64,000 nucleotides of DNA from Haematobia irritans (Eukaryota; Arthropoda; Insecta; Diptera; Muscidae). Where the stretch lies: contig NC_134398.1 of NCBI RefSeq assembly GCF_050003625.1, forward strand, positions 88,041,983 through 88,105,982, written 5' to 3'. Both the position numbers and the translations under genes were made by a program. Positions 12,738 to 23,674 of this stretch are shown here, one piece after another (the first letter of the stretch is position 1; every line of letters begins with the position of its first letter). The notes beneath the pieces are model-generated. The model did not search any database. It worked only from the letters and a program-made list of their open reading frames with translations, and was not told where the DNA came from.

Positions 12738-15700
12738 GGCTGCATGTACTGCCTTAAAAGTTCTCCTGATGAAAGGGGACCTAGATATAGTTCTTATTCA
12801 AGAACCATATGTTTATAGAAACAAAATATGTGAATTAAGTACTCCGGGGTTCAAACTATTGCAGTATACTGGTAATGATGTAAATCGAGCCTGTATAATT
12901 GCTAAAAACGAGCTTTACTTGTTTCTGCTTCCTTCAATGTGCAATACAGACACTGTCGTTGCCAGTTTAGAAATAGCCAAATGCAAATATTGGGTATCTT
13001 CGGTCTACATGGGACATGACAGGGAGATGCCTCCATATGCCGTTAAGACCTTAGTGGAGGAGTCACTGAAAACAAAGACGAAACTCATTATGGGATGCGA
13101 TGCGAATGCACATCATAGTATATGGGGAAGTAGTGATACTAATGCAAGGGGAGAGTCGCTAATAGAGTTTATTTTGTGTACTAATCTGGTAGTTTGCAAC
13201 AAGGGAGATGCCCCAACCTTTGTCACTAAAAACAGGCAAGAGGTTTTGGACATCACCTTGGCCTCGCAAGAACTGAATGAAATGATATCTGAGTGGCAGG
13301 TTTTAAGTGAACACAGCTTCTCAGATCATCGCTACATCAGTTTCAAATTTGATGTTTATATCACCAAGACCATATTGCCGCCAAATGTTAGGAAAGCTGA
13401 CTGGAATAGGTATAGGGAATCGTTCAATATCGGAAATAACAGAGACAAATGTGAGAAATGTGCAAGATATCGGAGCGGATTACTAAGGCCTTCAACATCT
13501 CACTGAAAGCTGCATGCCCTAGAGGAAAGCCAAGGGGGAAACATAGGAAATCCTGCAGGAAGCTCTTTAACAAGGCAAAGTCCACCAGAGCCCCTAAGGA
13601 CTAGGACGCTTACAAGAAGAATCTGAGAGGATACAAGCGAGAACTGAGAAAGGCTCAGCATAACTCTTGGAATGATTACTGCAGCAGTATTGAGAATTCG
13701 TCCGAGGCTCCCAGACTACGGAAGGTTCTAGCATTCACCAACTTCGCTCCAGGTTTCATTAAAACATCGGAGGGCAATTGGACAACGTTCAGTGAGGAGA
13801 CGCTGGAGGTACTATTGGACACACATTTTCCTGGAAATCAGACGGTTGAACCATGTACTGGCGGTGCCACAGTTGCTCAGCGGTCGTTTCCTGTCGAGGA
13901 AATTGTATCGGAAACTAAATAGCTTTGGACCATTCAAATCCCCCGGATCTGATGGAATTACTCCGGCGGAGTTACAAGCTGTAACTGACAAAATTATCCC
14001 CTGGTTGTCGGTGATATATAAAGGATGTATCAACTTATCATATATCCCAGGAAACAAACGTCGTTTTCATACCTAAAAGCCTCTCACTCCAGGGCGAAGG
14101 ATTTCCGACCAATCAGCTTATCCTCATTCCTACTTAAGACTCTGGAGAGGATGATAGATATTTATCTTAGAACTAGCATCGATTCAACTTTGTTCTCGAA
14201 ACGACAGCATGCATACTCGAAGGGCAGGTCTACTGAGACCGCACTACATGAACTAGTCAGCTTTATTGAAAGCTCACTATCTGTCAAAAAATACACAATC
14301 GTGGCGTTTCTAGACATCGAAGGGGCGTTCAATAGTGTCCATCCGAGCTCGATATTAAATGGACTGACAACTCTGAATGTTGATCCATGTATACTCAGGC
14401 TGTTAGACGAACTGCTAATGACGAGACGTATTTCAGCCACACTAGGACAAGCAAACATACAAAGATATGTGAACAGAGGCACTCCCCAAGGAGGAGTTCT
14501 AACACCTCTTCTTTGGAATGTTGCTATAAATAGCCTTCTGGTTACTCTAGAAAAAGAAAGGATAAAAGTGGTGGCATACGCAGATGATGTGGCTCTGGCA
14601 GTCAGGGGAAAATTCCCATCCACAATCAGAGATATTATTCAGAGGGCCCTCCGGAGGACTGAGAAATGGGCGAAAGACAATGGTCTTGGGGTAAATCCAG
14701 CAAACACAGTACTAGTCATGCACTGCAAAGATCGCAAAACTCCCACGGATAGACCCATTTCCTTACGGAATATTGAAATTCCCTTTGGTGAGTGTGCAAA
14801 ATACCTTGGTGTTATTTTGGACAGGGAACTGAATTTTAGGCTTAATATTGAAGAAAGGGCGAGCAAAGCCACGGTAGCTTTGTACTCGTGCAAAAAGGCA
14901 ATAGGGAAAAAGTGGGGACTAAAACCAAAAATTGTGCATTGGCTATACACGGCAGTGGTTAGACCTATAATGCTATATGGTGTTGTAGTCTGGTGGCCGG
15001 CACTTCAGAAACTGACTGGTTTAGATAAAGTTCAGCATATGGCGTGTTTGTGTATCTCAGGCGCATTCAGCAAGACAGGAACAAATTCCCTTAATGTCAT
15101 GCTGCATCTATTGCCTTTAGACATTTTGGCCAAACAGTCAGCTGCAACAACGGCTGTGCGGTTGCGCGAACTATCGCTGTGGAAAAAGGTTACGGTCACA
15201 GTTCTGTCCTCAAAATAATGCCAGATGTGCCTAACGTAGTGGATTACACTTTGGCGAGTCCACTTTTCGACAAAAAGTTTGAGATTCTAATCCCCAACAG
15301 TGAGGCGTGGTGCACACAGACCCCGGGGAATAAAGAATATATAGATTTCTACACTGATGGCTCCAAATTGGACGGACAAGTGGGGTTCGGAGTATATTCT
15401 AATGATCTGGAACTTCGAATAGCGAAAAGATTACCTAATCACTGTAGTGTTTTTCAGGCTGAAATATTAGCAATAAGAGAGGTGGCGAATTGGCTGAGAA
15501 GTCATGTTCCAAAAAATGTGGGCATTAATATATACTCAGACAGTCAACCTGCAATAAAATCCTTGGACTCTGTGTTCCTCAACTCGAAAACGGCCATCGA
15601 CTGCCGCAAATCTCTCAATGAGATGGCTGAGCAGTACAATATTCACCTAATATGGGTGCCTGGCCATAGGAACATACCGGGGAACTGCGAAGCGGATGAG

Positions 15701-16157
15701 TTGGCAAGGCTAGGGACTACCTTACATATTCCAGGGGAACTAGAATTAGTTGGTATGCCCCTAGCTACATGCAAGCTCATACTGCGTGAGAAGGCTGTTA
15801 TGATGGCAAATGTTCGATGGGAGAATTGCAAGGGTTGTAACGACACCAAGCAAATATGGCCCCATTTAAACTTAAACCGCACACTAGATATGCTAATGTT
15901 CTCGAGACGTCAGATATCACGGGTCGCTGCCTTATAGGCGATTTTGCAAAAACTATTGGCGCGAAGTATAATGACTATTATATGAGCTGTCATGATGCGG
16001 AGGAAAAAGAATCACCTCTTGTGTGAGTGTCCTGCATTTTGTGTAAAGCGCAAGCAACTTTTAGGAGCATATAGCTTCAGATTACTGGCTGATCTGGAAA
16101 ACGTTAACTTAAGCAGTTTGTTAATGTTTTTGGAACAATCTGGTTGGTTCAACAAAG
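12697..16157 (+). pseudogene. LOA-B ORF2: endonuclease - reverse transcriptase - RNase H
   Basis: ATG 12697 gives MVLRILQINLHHCKAA. Endonuclease of the AP type (12697-13410): IQEPYV, CDANAHHSIWGS and FSDHRYI. Several frameshifts follow between about 13430 and 14090. Reverse transcriptase (14090-15200): AFLDIEGAFNSV, RGTPQGGVLTPLLWN and AYADDVALAV. RNase H (15180-15740): FYTDGSK, FQAEILAIRE, IYSDSQPA and WVPGHRN...ADELA supply the expected D-E-D-H-D residues. A C-terminal region with Cys/His (about 15960-16150) ends where an H repeat splits the last codons. The RNase H downstream of RT points to the LOA or I group; the overall sequence looks LOA. Confidence 0.85.
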
Positions 16158-16800
16158 AACAAGTATATACGGCCGTAAGTTCAGCCAGGCCGAATCTTAT
16201 GTACCCTCCACCATGGATTGCGTAGAAACTTCTACGAAAGACTAAAGACTTGAATATCATATACTACCACCACGTACCAAATTTCAACCAGATCGGATGA
16301 ATTTTGCTCCTCCAAAAGGCACCGGAGGTCAAATCTGGGGATCGGTTTATATGGGAGCTATATATTATTATGGACTGATAGGAACCAATTCCTGCATGGT
16401 TGTTGGATACTCTATACTAACATCACGTACCAAATTTCAACAGAATGGGAAGAATTTTCAAATCTGGAAGTCAAATCTGGTGATAGGTTTATATGGGGGC
16501 TATATATAATTATGGACCGATATGGACCAAATTTTGCATGGTTGTTAGAGACCATATACTAACACCATGTACGAAATTTCGGCCGGATCGGATGAAATTT
16601 GCTTCTCTTAGAGACTCCGCAAGCCAAATCGGGCGATCGGCTTATATGGGGGCTATATATAATTATTTACCGATATGAACCAATTTTTCACCACGACCCA
16701 GAATATATATACTTTATGAGGTCTTAGAGCAATATTTCGATGTGTTACAAACGGAATGACAAAGTTAATATACCCCCATCCTATGGAGGAGGGTATAAAA
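16158..16800 (+). mobile_element. H repeat, family 1 (Helentron/DINE-like), inserted in LOA-B
   Basis: Left end ACAAGTATATACGGCCG with the hairpin TTCGGC...GCCGAA (written here as TTCAGCC) and TACCCTCCACCAT. About three units of roughly 160 bp follow, each with TATATGGGGGCTATATATAA, then AATATATATACTTTATGAGG and the right end GGAGGGTATAAAA. LOA-C keeps the uninterrupted version of this site near 55555, so the insertion point is exact: no duplication longer than about 2 A residues. This fits rolling-circle type insertion. Confidence 0.7.
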
Positions 16801-16940
16801 ATAATCAAGAAGGTTCAGCGGTAAAACTAGAAGTGCCCATATGTAATAGGTACTTTTAGTTAATGTGGTATCACAATGGACTGAATAGTCTAAGTGAGCC
16901 TGAATTTTAATCGGGCTGCCACTTTAACCTAACCTAACCT
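16801..16940 (+). other. LOA 3' UTR with CCTAA-repeat tail
   Basis: Homologous to 7207-7340 (minus) and 55417-55550 (minus). It contains TGTGGTATCACAATGGACTG and AGTCTAAGTGAGCCTGA and ends in about three CCTAA units. The same block forms the 3' end of the SINEs at 25137 and 43833. It is probably the recognition signal for the LOA reverse transcriptase. Confidence 0.75.
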
Positions 16941-16953
16941 ATGGTGGTTTATT

Positions 16954-17055
16954 ATTTCCACCACACGTGAAATTCGTAATAAGTACTTATTACGATGAAA
17001 TAATCCGCTATTAGAAAACACGTCCGTTCAGTTCAACGGTTGAATAAGAAACCCT
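16954..17055 (-). other. LOA-A 5' UTR, separated from its ORF1
   Basis: Read on the minus strand from 17055, it matches the LOA-B leader at 11414-11512 in the same sense: both hold GAACGGACGTGTTTT, AATAGCGGAT and a GGTGG/CCACC palindrome before the ATG. This shows that LOA-A and the fragment after LOA-B are one element. Confidence 0.75.
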
Positions 17056-17310
17056 GCAAACAGAGTAAGAATTCATAAAATGGTACAAATCATTTAAATT
17101 TTGTTGAAAAAATGCTAAATCCAATCTGAAAAAATTGTGAATTTTAGAAAATATTTAAGGTCAAACGTTTCCGACTAGCGTTAGAATCCATTAAAAATTA
17201 TAAAAAATTAAAAAAATTATTTATTTGACAAAATATCACAGAATTTATATCCAAAACATTGAATTCGGATCACACCTAAAGAAGTGATGCAAATTCCATG
17301 CAACGGCTGT
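17056..17310 (+). mobile_element. CCCAGC MITE, right part
   Basis: Continues the element begun at 7015; compare 23993-24260 (ATGCTAAATCC, TATTTATTTG, AAAACATTGAATTC, GAAGTGATGCAAATTC). The terminal GCTGGG end is not recognisable here; similarity fades after about 17310. Confidence 0.6.
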
Positions 17311-19094
17311 GTTGACCTTTTTTATGAACTCTTCAATTTCTTCATAAACCGTTTTATTATGATACAATGAAGTAGGATACCTCCGGTTTATTTATTATTT
17401 TTAAACATTTGTTATGGAATGTTGGTAAAAATGTGTGTAGTGTAAAAATATTTCTAGTCTCTATGCTCTACTACAATCAAACTGTTTATTTGTAAACAAA
17501 ATCTTATATATATTTTGTTTGGAAGAATCGGTATTCTTGTGCGTTTACGGGTTAAAAAACTTTTAATCCAACTTGTATCTGAGGTTTCTTAATGTTTTGT
17601 TACATTAACAACCAATTTTGTTCTATCAACGTAAAGGACATTGTCTTGCCAAGTCATTTGAGTAAGCCTTTCTCAGTAGTGAATTTAATTTTCGGTTATG
17701 TGTTTAACCTTTTGCAATTAACTTAAAATAAGACCCCCTAAGTGTACTCTTTATCTTAGGCCGTGGTTATTTTATTTCATTCTCGTGCTGATTATGTTCT
17801 TTAAGACACCTCCCTATTTTGCACAACAGCCATAATAATTTGGTGAATTCATTCCTAACTGGCGTTACATGGATTTCTCTCCGAAGCTATTATTTTTAAC
17901 GAGCCCAAAGCCTTTAATCCAAACAGTTGTTATTCCCTAATCCGAACTTAATTAGTTTGCACTTCTTGTCGACTCCTTACGCAGTCGCTTACCCCAACCG
18001 CATATTCGCCAAAAGCTAGCTATCAGCGGAAACCGCCAAAGTACACCACAGTTCTGCCACAAATATCTGCTCTATTAATTAAATCTATTCGTAGTCAATG
18101 CCAAATGTTGGGGGGTTTAACTGATTTATGTGGCAACGAAACTAAATTGCTAATAATTTATCAAACTATTTCATGAGCAAGCAAGCATCATCGAGGGAAA
18201 TATCTGGGTGTTGCCCAGAATCCCATCAAAATCTGCCAATGCGGTTGGGGGATAGGGTGAATAGTTCAGTAAGAGTCGTTGGTACCCACATGGAGTTGCT
18301 CCATAGTAACCAACATAGTTAGATGTCCCATTGGCGGAAAGCAAATGAAAAACCAATCCATTCATAATTTTAATATTCGGATACTTTGTCACTGGAATAC
18401 AAACAAATCATAACGAAAGTAAATAAATGACATTCAGATTCACAGATTCAGACTAGCATCCGAAAACATCAAAGGAAGAAAACTTTCACTTGAGATGTGT
18501 AAAGTAAAACTTCTGCTATGAATTCATCTGAATGATGGCAAATGAAACCAGAAATTGATGTTTGAAAATGTGAATGTGAAAGGACGCACTAAATGGAATC
18601 TCATTTGAAGTTAGTTCATATTCGAATATGTAGAGATTTATGAAAAATTAAATCAGTTGGGTTTTTATAAAGACAGTTGATGTTTATATCTCATTCAGAA
18701 CATGTGTGGACATTACGACAGCTACTTTAAATTATGTTAAAGAATCCAAATTTTTTACAAGAATACTAAGCTAATAACAATTGGAAAATACCAGAGATTT
18801 TATCCATTTCATTTATTTATTTTTTATTTATTTGTATATATCTAAAGGTCGCATAATTATCAGAGATGGTCTGTATCAAACTTTATTAGGTTTGTGACTG
18901 TCGCATACGTGAAATACGACTCGTAAAAAAACTTCAGTCGTGTCAGCTAAGTAGCGAATTCGATGATATCCAAGATTCGTTGATATATGCGAAGACATTT
19001 CAATTCTCAGGAGTATTTATAAAGCGTATTTTTAAAAGCAAACTGTAGTAAGTAGACTTATTTCAGTGGGAGACTTCAAGTCCAAACTAGTATG
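17311..19094. other. No gene recognised
   Basis: About 1.8 kb of moderately AT-rich unique-looking sequence. The longest open frames (for example 18171-18392 minus) resemble no known protein and lack coding character. A T-rich run at 18800-18840 could be the 3' end of an unidentified minus-strand retroelement fragment. Confidence 0.4.
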
Positions 19095-19096
19095 TA

Positions 19097-20029
19097 AATG
19101 GTGATTTGTTAAGAGCTTGATAACTTTTTTAAAAAAAAAAACGCATAAAATTTGCAAAATCTCATCGGTTCTTTATTTGAAACGTTAGATTGGTCCATGA
19201 CATTTACTTTTTGAAGATAATTTCATTTAAATGTTGACCGCGGCTGCGTCTTAGGTGGTCCATTCGGAAAGTCCAATTTTGGGGAACTTTTTCGAGCATT
19301 TCGGCCGGAATAGCCCGAATTTCTTCGGAAATGTTGTCTTCCAAAGCTGGAATAGTTGCTGGCTTATTTCTGTAGACTTTAGACTTGACGTAGCCCCACA
19401 AAAAATAGTCTAAAGGCGTCAAATCGCATGATCTTGGTGGCCAACTTACCGGTCCATTTCTTGAGATGAATTGTTCTCCGAAGTTTTCCCTCAAAATGGC
19501 CATAGAATCGCGAGCTGTGTGGCATGTAGCGCCATCTTGTTGAAACCACATGTCAACCAAGTTCAGTTCTTCCATTTTTGGCAACAAAAAGTTTGTTAGC
19601 ATCGAACGATAGCGATCGCCATTCACCGTAACGTTGCGTCCAACAGCATCTTTGAAAAAATACGGTCCAATGATTCCACCAGCGTACAAACCACACCAAA
19701 CAGTGCATTTTTCGGGATGCATGGGCAGTTCTTGAACGGCTTCTGGTTGCTCTTCACTCCAAATGCGGCAATTTTGCTTATTTACGTAGCCATTCAACCA
19801 GAAATGAGCCTCATCGCTGAACAAAATTTGTCGATAAAAAAGCGGATTTTCTGCCAACTTTTCTAGGGCCCATTCACTGAAAATTCGACGTTGTGGCAGA
19901 TCGTTCGGCTATTCATGATGAAATGTCAAAGCATACTGAGCATCTTTCTCTTTGACACCATGTCTGAAATCCCACGTGATCTGTCAAATACTAATGCATG
20001 AAAATCCTAACCTCAAAAGAATCACCCTT
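19097..20029 (-). mobile_element. DD41D mariner-like element, copy 1 (internally deleted)
   Basis: 933 bp, TA on both sides, ends AATGGTGATT (one base off the family AAGGGTGATT) and AATCACCCTT. Only the outer 10 bp are clearly inverted. A mariner of this type would normally be about 1.3 kb; the missing part is the N-terminal half of the transposase. The deletion junction, read on the minus strand, joins ATGAATAGCCGAAC to GATCTGCCACAACG, as in copy 2. Confidence 0.9.
19204..19908 (-). pseudogene. DD41D transposase, catalytic part only (copy 1)
   Basis: Open frame of about 234 codons without an upstream in-frame ATG; an in-frame TAG lies just upstream. The catalytic triad is visible: FSDEAHFWLNG (first Asp), WFQQDGATCHTA (second Asp) and SCDLTPLDYFLWG, where the Asp of PLD is the third. 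I count 41 residues between the second and third Asp, the spacing of the rosa-type (DD41D) branch of the IS630-Tc1-mariner superfamily. The helix-turn-helix DNA-binding half is deleted, so the protein could not bind the element ends. The C-terminus ends HLNEIIFKK. Confidence 0.85.
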
Positions 20030-20118
20030 TACTACTCGATGGTGCATTTAACGAGACAATCTGTACTCGCTCATAATTAACACTTCACAGAAACCCATCT
20101 GCAGAAACCCATTGCATA

Positions 20119-20414
20119 TACCCTCAAAAAAATCGCTTCTGTGACTTATACTCCCAAACACATTCTGCTTCAAACATATCTATTTTCATGATTGGTCCAA
20201 ACAATATATTGTTTGTATTGTTCAAACATTGTTTCACTTTAGACATATACTGGTACAAAAAACTTATTTTACTTACAGAATACTCCCTCGGTCTCTCGTT
20301 CTAAACACACGTATGTTTTTAGGCAATTTCTAAATTATTATATGTTTGCATCCATACATATAATATTTAAAAAATGTTATGTCCCAAACATAATATGTTC
20401 TAAAATATTAACAT
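20119..20414 (+). repeat. R repeat, left-end fragment
   Basis: Begins ACCCTCAAAAAAATCGCTTC like other R copies, with AAACATAT motifs, and breaks off at 20414 where an unrelated sequence begins. Confidence 0.55.
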
Positions 20415-20549
20415 ATACAGTGGGGAGCAAAACCGAGCGCATGTTGACCACTTAGAAGTAGGCTTTATTTGCTTAATAAAAACTGTCTATTGAGTTCAAT
20501 TTCTACAAAATTTATTTCATTTATACTTTATTTCCTAATAAACAAAACT
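20415..20549. other. Short insert of unknown type, possible Tc1/pogo end
   Basis: Starts TACAGTGGGGAGCAAAACC, the kind of CAGT-initial end seen on TA-target transposons, but the other terminus was not identified. It lies between two R repeat pieces. Confidence 0.3.
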
Positions 20550-20851
20550 GCACCCTCAAAAAAAAACAAATCGCTTCTCTAACATATGTTCCAAACATAT
20601 TTTGCAGGAAGCACATATATTATTGGATACTGCCAAAACATTAATATGTTTGTTTTATGTGAACATATTATATGTTTGGAAGCATTTTCAGCCCAAAAAT
20701 ATAATATGCTTGGAGAATTTTCCCAAAAGAAGATTGTGCTCATTCCCTCACATAATTTTCACTTCCACGAAATTTTTTAGTTCTTGGCACCTTTTTCTGT
20801 AATACAAATAATGTTAAAGAAATTATTCAATTTTATAATATTTAAAATTTT

Positions 20852-21119
20852 ACCTTTCGCCTGGACGGAGATTCGAACCGAGGACCATACAGTTGGTAAG
20901 CCAACACACTATCCACTGGGCTACGTTGCTGTTATAGTCACCAGTAGACAATTATCGTTATAAGTTACATTTATATAGCATAGTTTGCAGCGCCCACGAG
21001 CCCATGCAAACATAACATTATTTAACAAAAACATATATTTGTTGGCCACGTGGAGCAGTGGTTAGCATGTCTGCCTTGCATGCCAAGGGTAGTGGGTTCA
21101 ATCCCTGCTCCGACCGAAC
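20852..21119. repeat. Divergent pair of tRNA-like SINE modules
   Basis: Minus module (20931 to 20852): GTAGCCCAGTGGATAG as A-box region, GGTTCGAATCTCC as B box. Plus module (21041-21119): TGGAGCAGTGGTTAGCATG as A-box region, GGGTTCAATCCCTGC as B box. This is the best preserved pair in the window; about 109 bp lie between them. Confidence 0.65.
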
Positions 21120-22238
21120 ACTTTTTTTAATTTACACATTTATATTTATAATATATTACATGTTTATAATGAATCTTCGAAATGTGGGTTATTAAAGATT
21201 TACAGTCAGAAAAGAACAGTGCTTGATATAAACGAAATGGACTGAGCTTTTGGATAAAATATTATTTTTTATTGCAAAAATAACAATTTTGTAACAAAAA
21301 AGTGTTTGGTATAAAAGTTTGAAAATTTGGAAGGAATTCAAAACTCTAACTAAAGAAGAACGTGGAGTATAAACATACATAAATAATTTTATAATATACA
21401 CATAATTTTTTTTTAGGCGTGAACATTTTTTTACTAGCATTTAACACCATTGCATTTAAAACTTATCGTGTTTTGTACTTAATTTCAGTTTTATCTTTAA
21501 GGCCGGTATTAAATTGGCATTATCGCTCTAAAATGACGCTGTGATGCCTTTTACTTTTCTTTAATAATTCATTTTAAAGAAAATAAACTTTTTCAATTGC
21601 TTTAGCTGCAAAACTCGAACTTCATACCCGCTTTTATATTTGAAGGTGTCCGTCAACTCCTCTTGGACTACTTATTAATAAAGAGGAACTAAACTTTGTC
21701 TTTATACATTTTACTGTTTAATTTTTCACTATTTCCTCCTTTTTTCATTTTACTGTCCCAACTCTAAAAAGAATATAGTGCCCTTTCGTTATTTTTATGA
21801 AGATCCCTCTGTAATTTTTGTATATTTTCAACCGTTTTTTTTTTTAAATTTCCTTTGCCTGAATATTTTGACTTACTCCTTGTACGTTCCGATTTCTTTT
21901 AACGAATCAAGAAAAAAATTGTGCCCATAATGCCAAAATGATAAACAAAACACATGTCCACACATACATAAAATGCTACTCTCAAGACGAAAACACATGC
22001 TGTGTTTTTTCAAATGTCTATTCTCTTGGTTCCGAATGTCTATTCTCTTTACTCCGAATACTCATTCTAATATTCAAATTAAATAATATTTATACTTAAG
22101 CATATCAAATTTTTGGCCTTATCATAAAACAGTTTCCGAAACAACATACACAAATAGCTCTCCTTTGATTCTCTCGCCGTGTTATGTTGATATCTTTCGT
22201 CCACCCTTCCGGATTCCATCACTATTTCTTTCTCTATA

Positions 22239-22239
<1 letters not shown>

Positions 22240-22263
<24 letters not shown>
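22240..22263 (+). repeat. CT microsatellite
   Basis: Pure CT run inside the R repeat, matching GA runs at 1471 and 34941 in other copies (seen here in the opposite sense to 1471). Confidence 0.8.
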
Positions 22264-22270
<7 letters not shown>

Positions 22271-22531
22271 CTGAATAAAATATCACAACATATATATGTT
22301 TACTTGAAATTTGTAAATTTATATCTGTTTACATTCACACATATTATTTTTATCAAACATTCATGCCCCAAACATAATATATTCTAACATATTAATATAT
22401 GTGTCCCAAACATTTAGTGTTAGTTTAGGAACATTACATGTTTGCACTTAAATATATTGTGTTTAAAACCTGTGCCCGAAACACATTTTGTTTATATCGG
22501 AACATATGAAAAACATATTTTTCTAACAGTG

Positions 22532-23190
22532 TGTATATTTAGTTAAATTATATACCTATACTAATGAATTTATTAAAATAAAATAAAAGTAAGTCCGAAT
22601 ACAGTTTTGCACTTTATGCATAATGAAAAACTACTTGATCCTCAAGGTAGGCACAAACCTGCACAAATTTGATTGCACAATATCAAGGTAGTCTTCTTTT
22701 TTCAGGATTCCTTATTACTAACCCCTCTATGTTTTACGGTTTGTGTGATGTGGTGTTATTGGAGACTTTGTCATTACCAGGTCGTTACCAGCAATGTTCG
22801 GAGGTCTTTACCAGTAATGTTCTATTGTATCAGATTAAAAACGGTTTATTTTTGTTTCGTCTGACCATTTAACTTATTTCCAGTCATCAACGACCCAATC
22901 CCTGTGGACCTTACTGGTCATTTTCTATTGAGTAGAAAGGTAATCAGAATTTGTCTTGACATTCAAATGAGACTGTAATCAATCCAAATACATTAGTACT
23001 TAAAATATACGACGCTTTTAATTACGGGCGTAATTTAACTGAGTATAATGTTTATTACATTTTTTAGCCTAGGTCAATTACCGTTATAATTAATTTGATT
23101 GTGGTGATAATCAATATATTAGAGTAAACCAATTACATAGAATACTAATTTTTATATTTATTATAAATAATGCTTGTTTACAGAAATGTA
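22532..23190. other. No feature recognised
   Basis: AT-rich, with no convincing gene, RNA or repeat ends. Confidence 0.35.
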
Positions 23191-23545
23191 TATAATACAT
23201 TGAAAAAAATAATGTCGTGAGGTCAAAGATTTCATGTCTTTAAAATACGAATGGAAATTTTGTTTAGCATAGAAGACACATTTCTCTAATATAAAGTTCT
23301 TTCCTTGTCCAAAAATCGATAAATTTTTCAATGAAGTCGTATTGTCCGTATAATTAAGTAATTTGACTTAAAAATGGGTATCATAACATGAAAGAAAAAA
23401 TGTTTGGGCTAAGGTCAACTTGACTCAGAAAAATTCTTTAAATTTAATGAAATTGTGTTAAAATTTGTTGTCTTTTTGCATCTTGACTACAAAGCAAAGC
23501 AAAGCATGTTTTTCAAAAATTTATTTTAAAGAAGTTTTTACTTGA
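23191..23545 (+). repeat. TGTCGTGAGG repeat, decayed copy
   Basis: Matches 35486-35857 over most of its length: shared TGTCGTGAGG, TTCATGTC, CATTTCTCTAATATAAAG, TTGACTTAAAAATGG and AAGGTCAACTTGACT. Its own ends are degraded (ACATTGAAAAAA on the left). Confidence 0.6.
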
Positions 23546-23674
23546 AACATAGCATAATTTCTACTGGAAGTCGACACTTAATTTGGAAAATGAAGTTGTC
23601 GTTAACTCGTTTTCAAAGAACTTTGATAGCATATGAAGAAAAAAAAAGCTGAGAAAACAAAAAATTAAAATTTG

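Larger units (their letters stand above)
11414..16940 (+). mobile_element. LOA-B: LOA-type LINE inserted in LOA-A
   Basis: Plus-strand copy flanked by the 13-bp duplication ATGGTGGTTTATT. It runs from a 5' UTR (11414-11512), which matches the LOA-A 5' UTR at 16954-17055 reversed, through ORF1 and ORF2 to a 3' UTR ending CCTAACCTAACCT. About 4.9 kb is native sequence; a 643-bp H repeat (16158-16800) interrupts the end of ORF2. This is the copy with the most complete domain set in the window: endonuclease, reverse transcriptase, RNase H and a C-terminal Cys/His region. Confidence 0.88.
7207..17055 (-). mobile_element. LOA-A: LOA-type LINE, near full length, interrupted by LOA-B
   Basis: Minus-strand non-LTR retrotransposon whose 5' end is at 17055 and 3' end at 7207. 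Both ends are flanked by GCAAACAGAGTA (7195-7206 and 17056-17067). The 3' tail reads CCTAACCTAACC on the minus strand. LOA-B (11414-16940) lies at its ORF1 start codon, flanked by the duplication ATGGTGGTTTATT (11401-11413 and 16941-16953). The 5' UTR is therefore found at 16954-17055 and the body at 7207-11402. Without the insertion it is about 4.3 kb. An internal deletion near 7802 removes the end of the reverse transcriptase region and most of RNase H. Confidence 0.85.
20550..22531 (+). repeat. R repeat, long copy
   Basis: Begins CACCCTCAAAAA and ends TTTTTCTAACAGTG. It includes the divergent tRNA-like modules, an internal segment (about 21500-21700) also present at 35118-35330, and a CT tract (22240-22263). 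No transposase was found. Same termini as the copy at 1205-2797 in the opposite orientation. Confidence 0.65.

Noticed and set aside
14162..14950. Minus-strand open frames across LOA-B reverse transcriptase
   Set aside because: Antisense shadows; the plus-strand frame carries the catalytic motifs.
18171..18392. 73-residue minus-strand frame as a host gene
   Set aside because: No recognisable domain, no splice context, length expected by chance.
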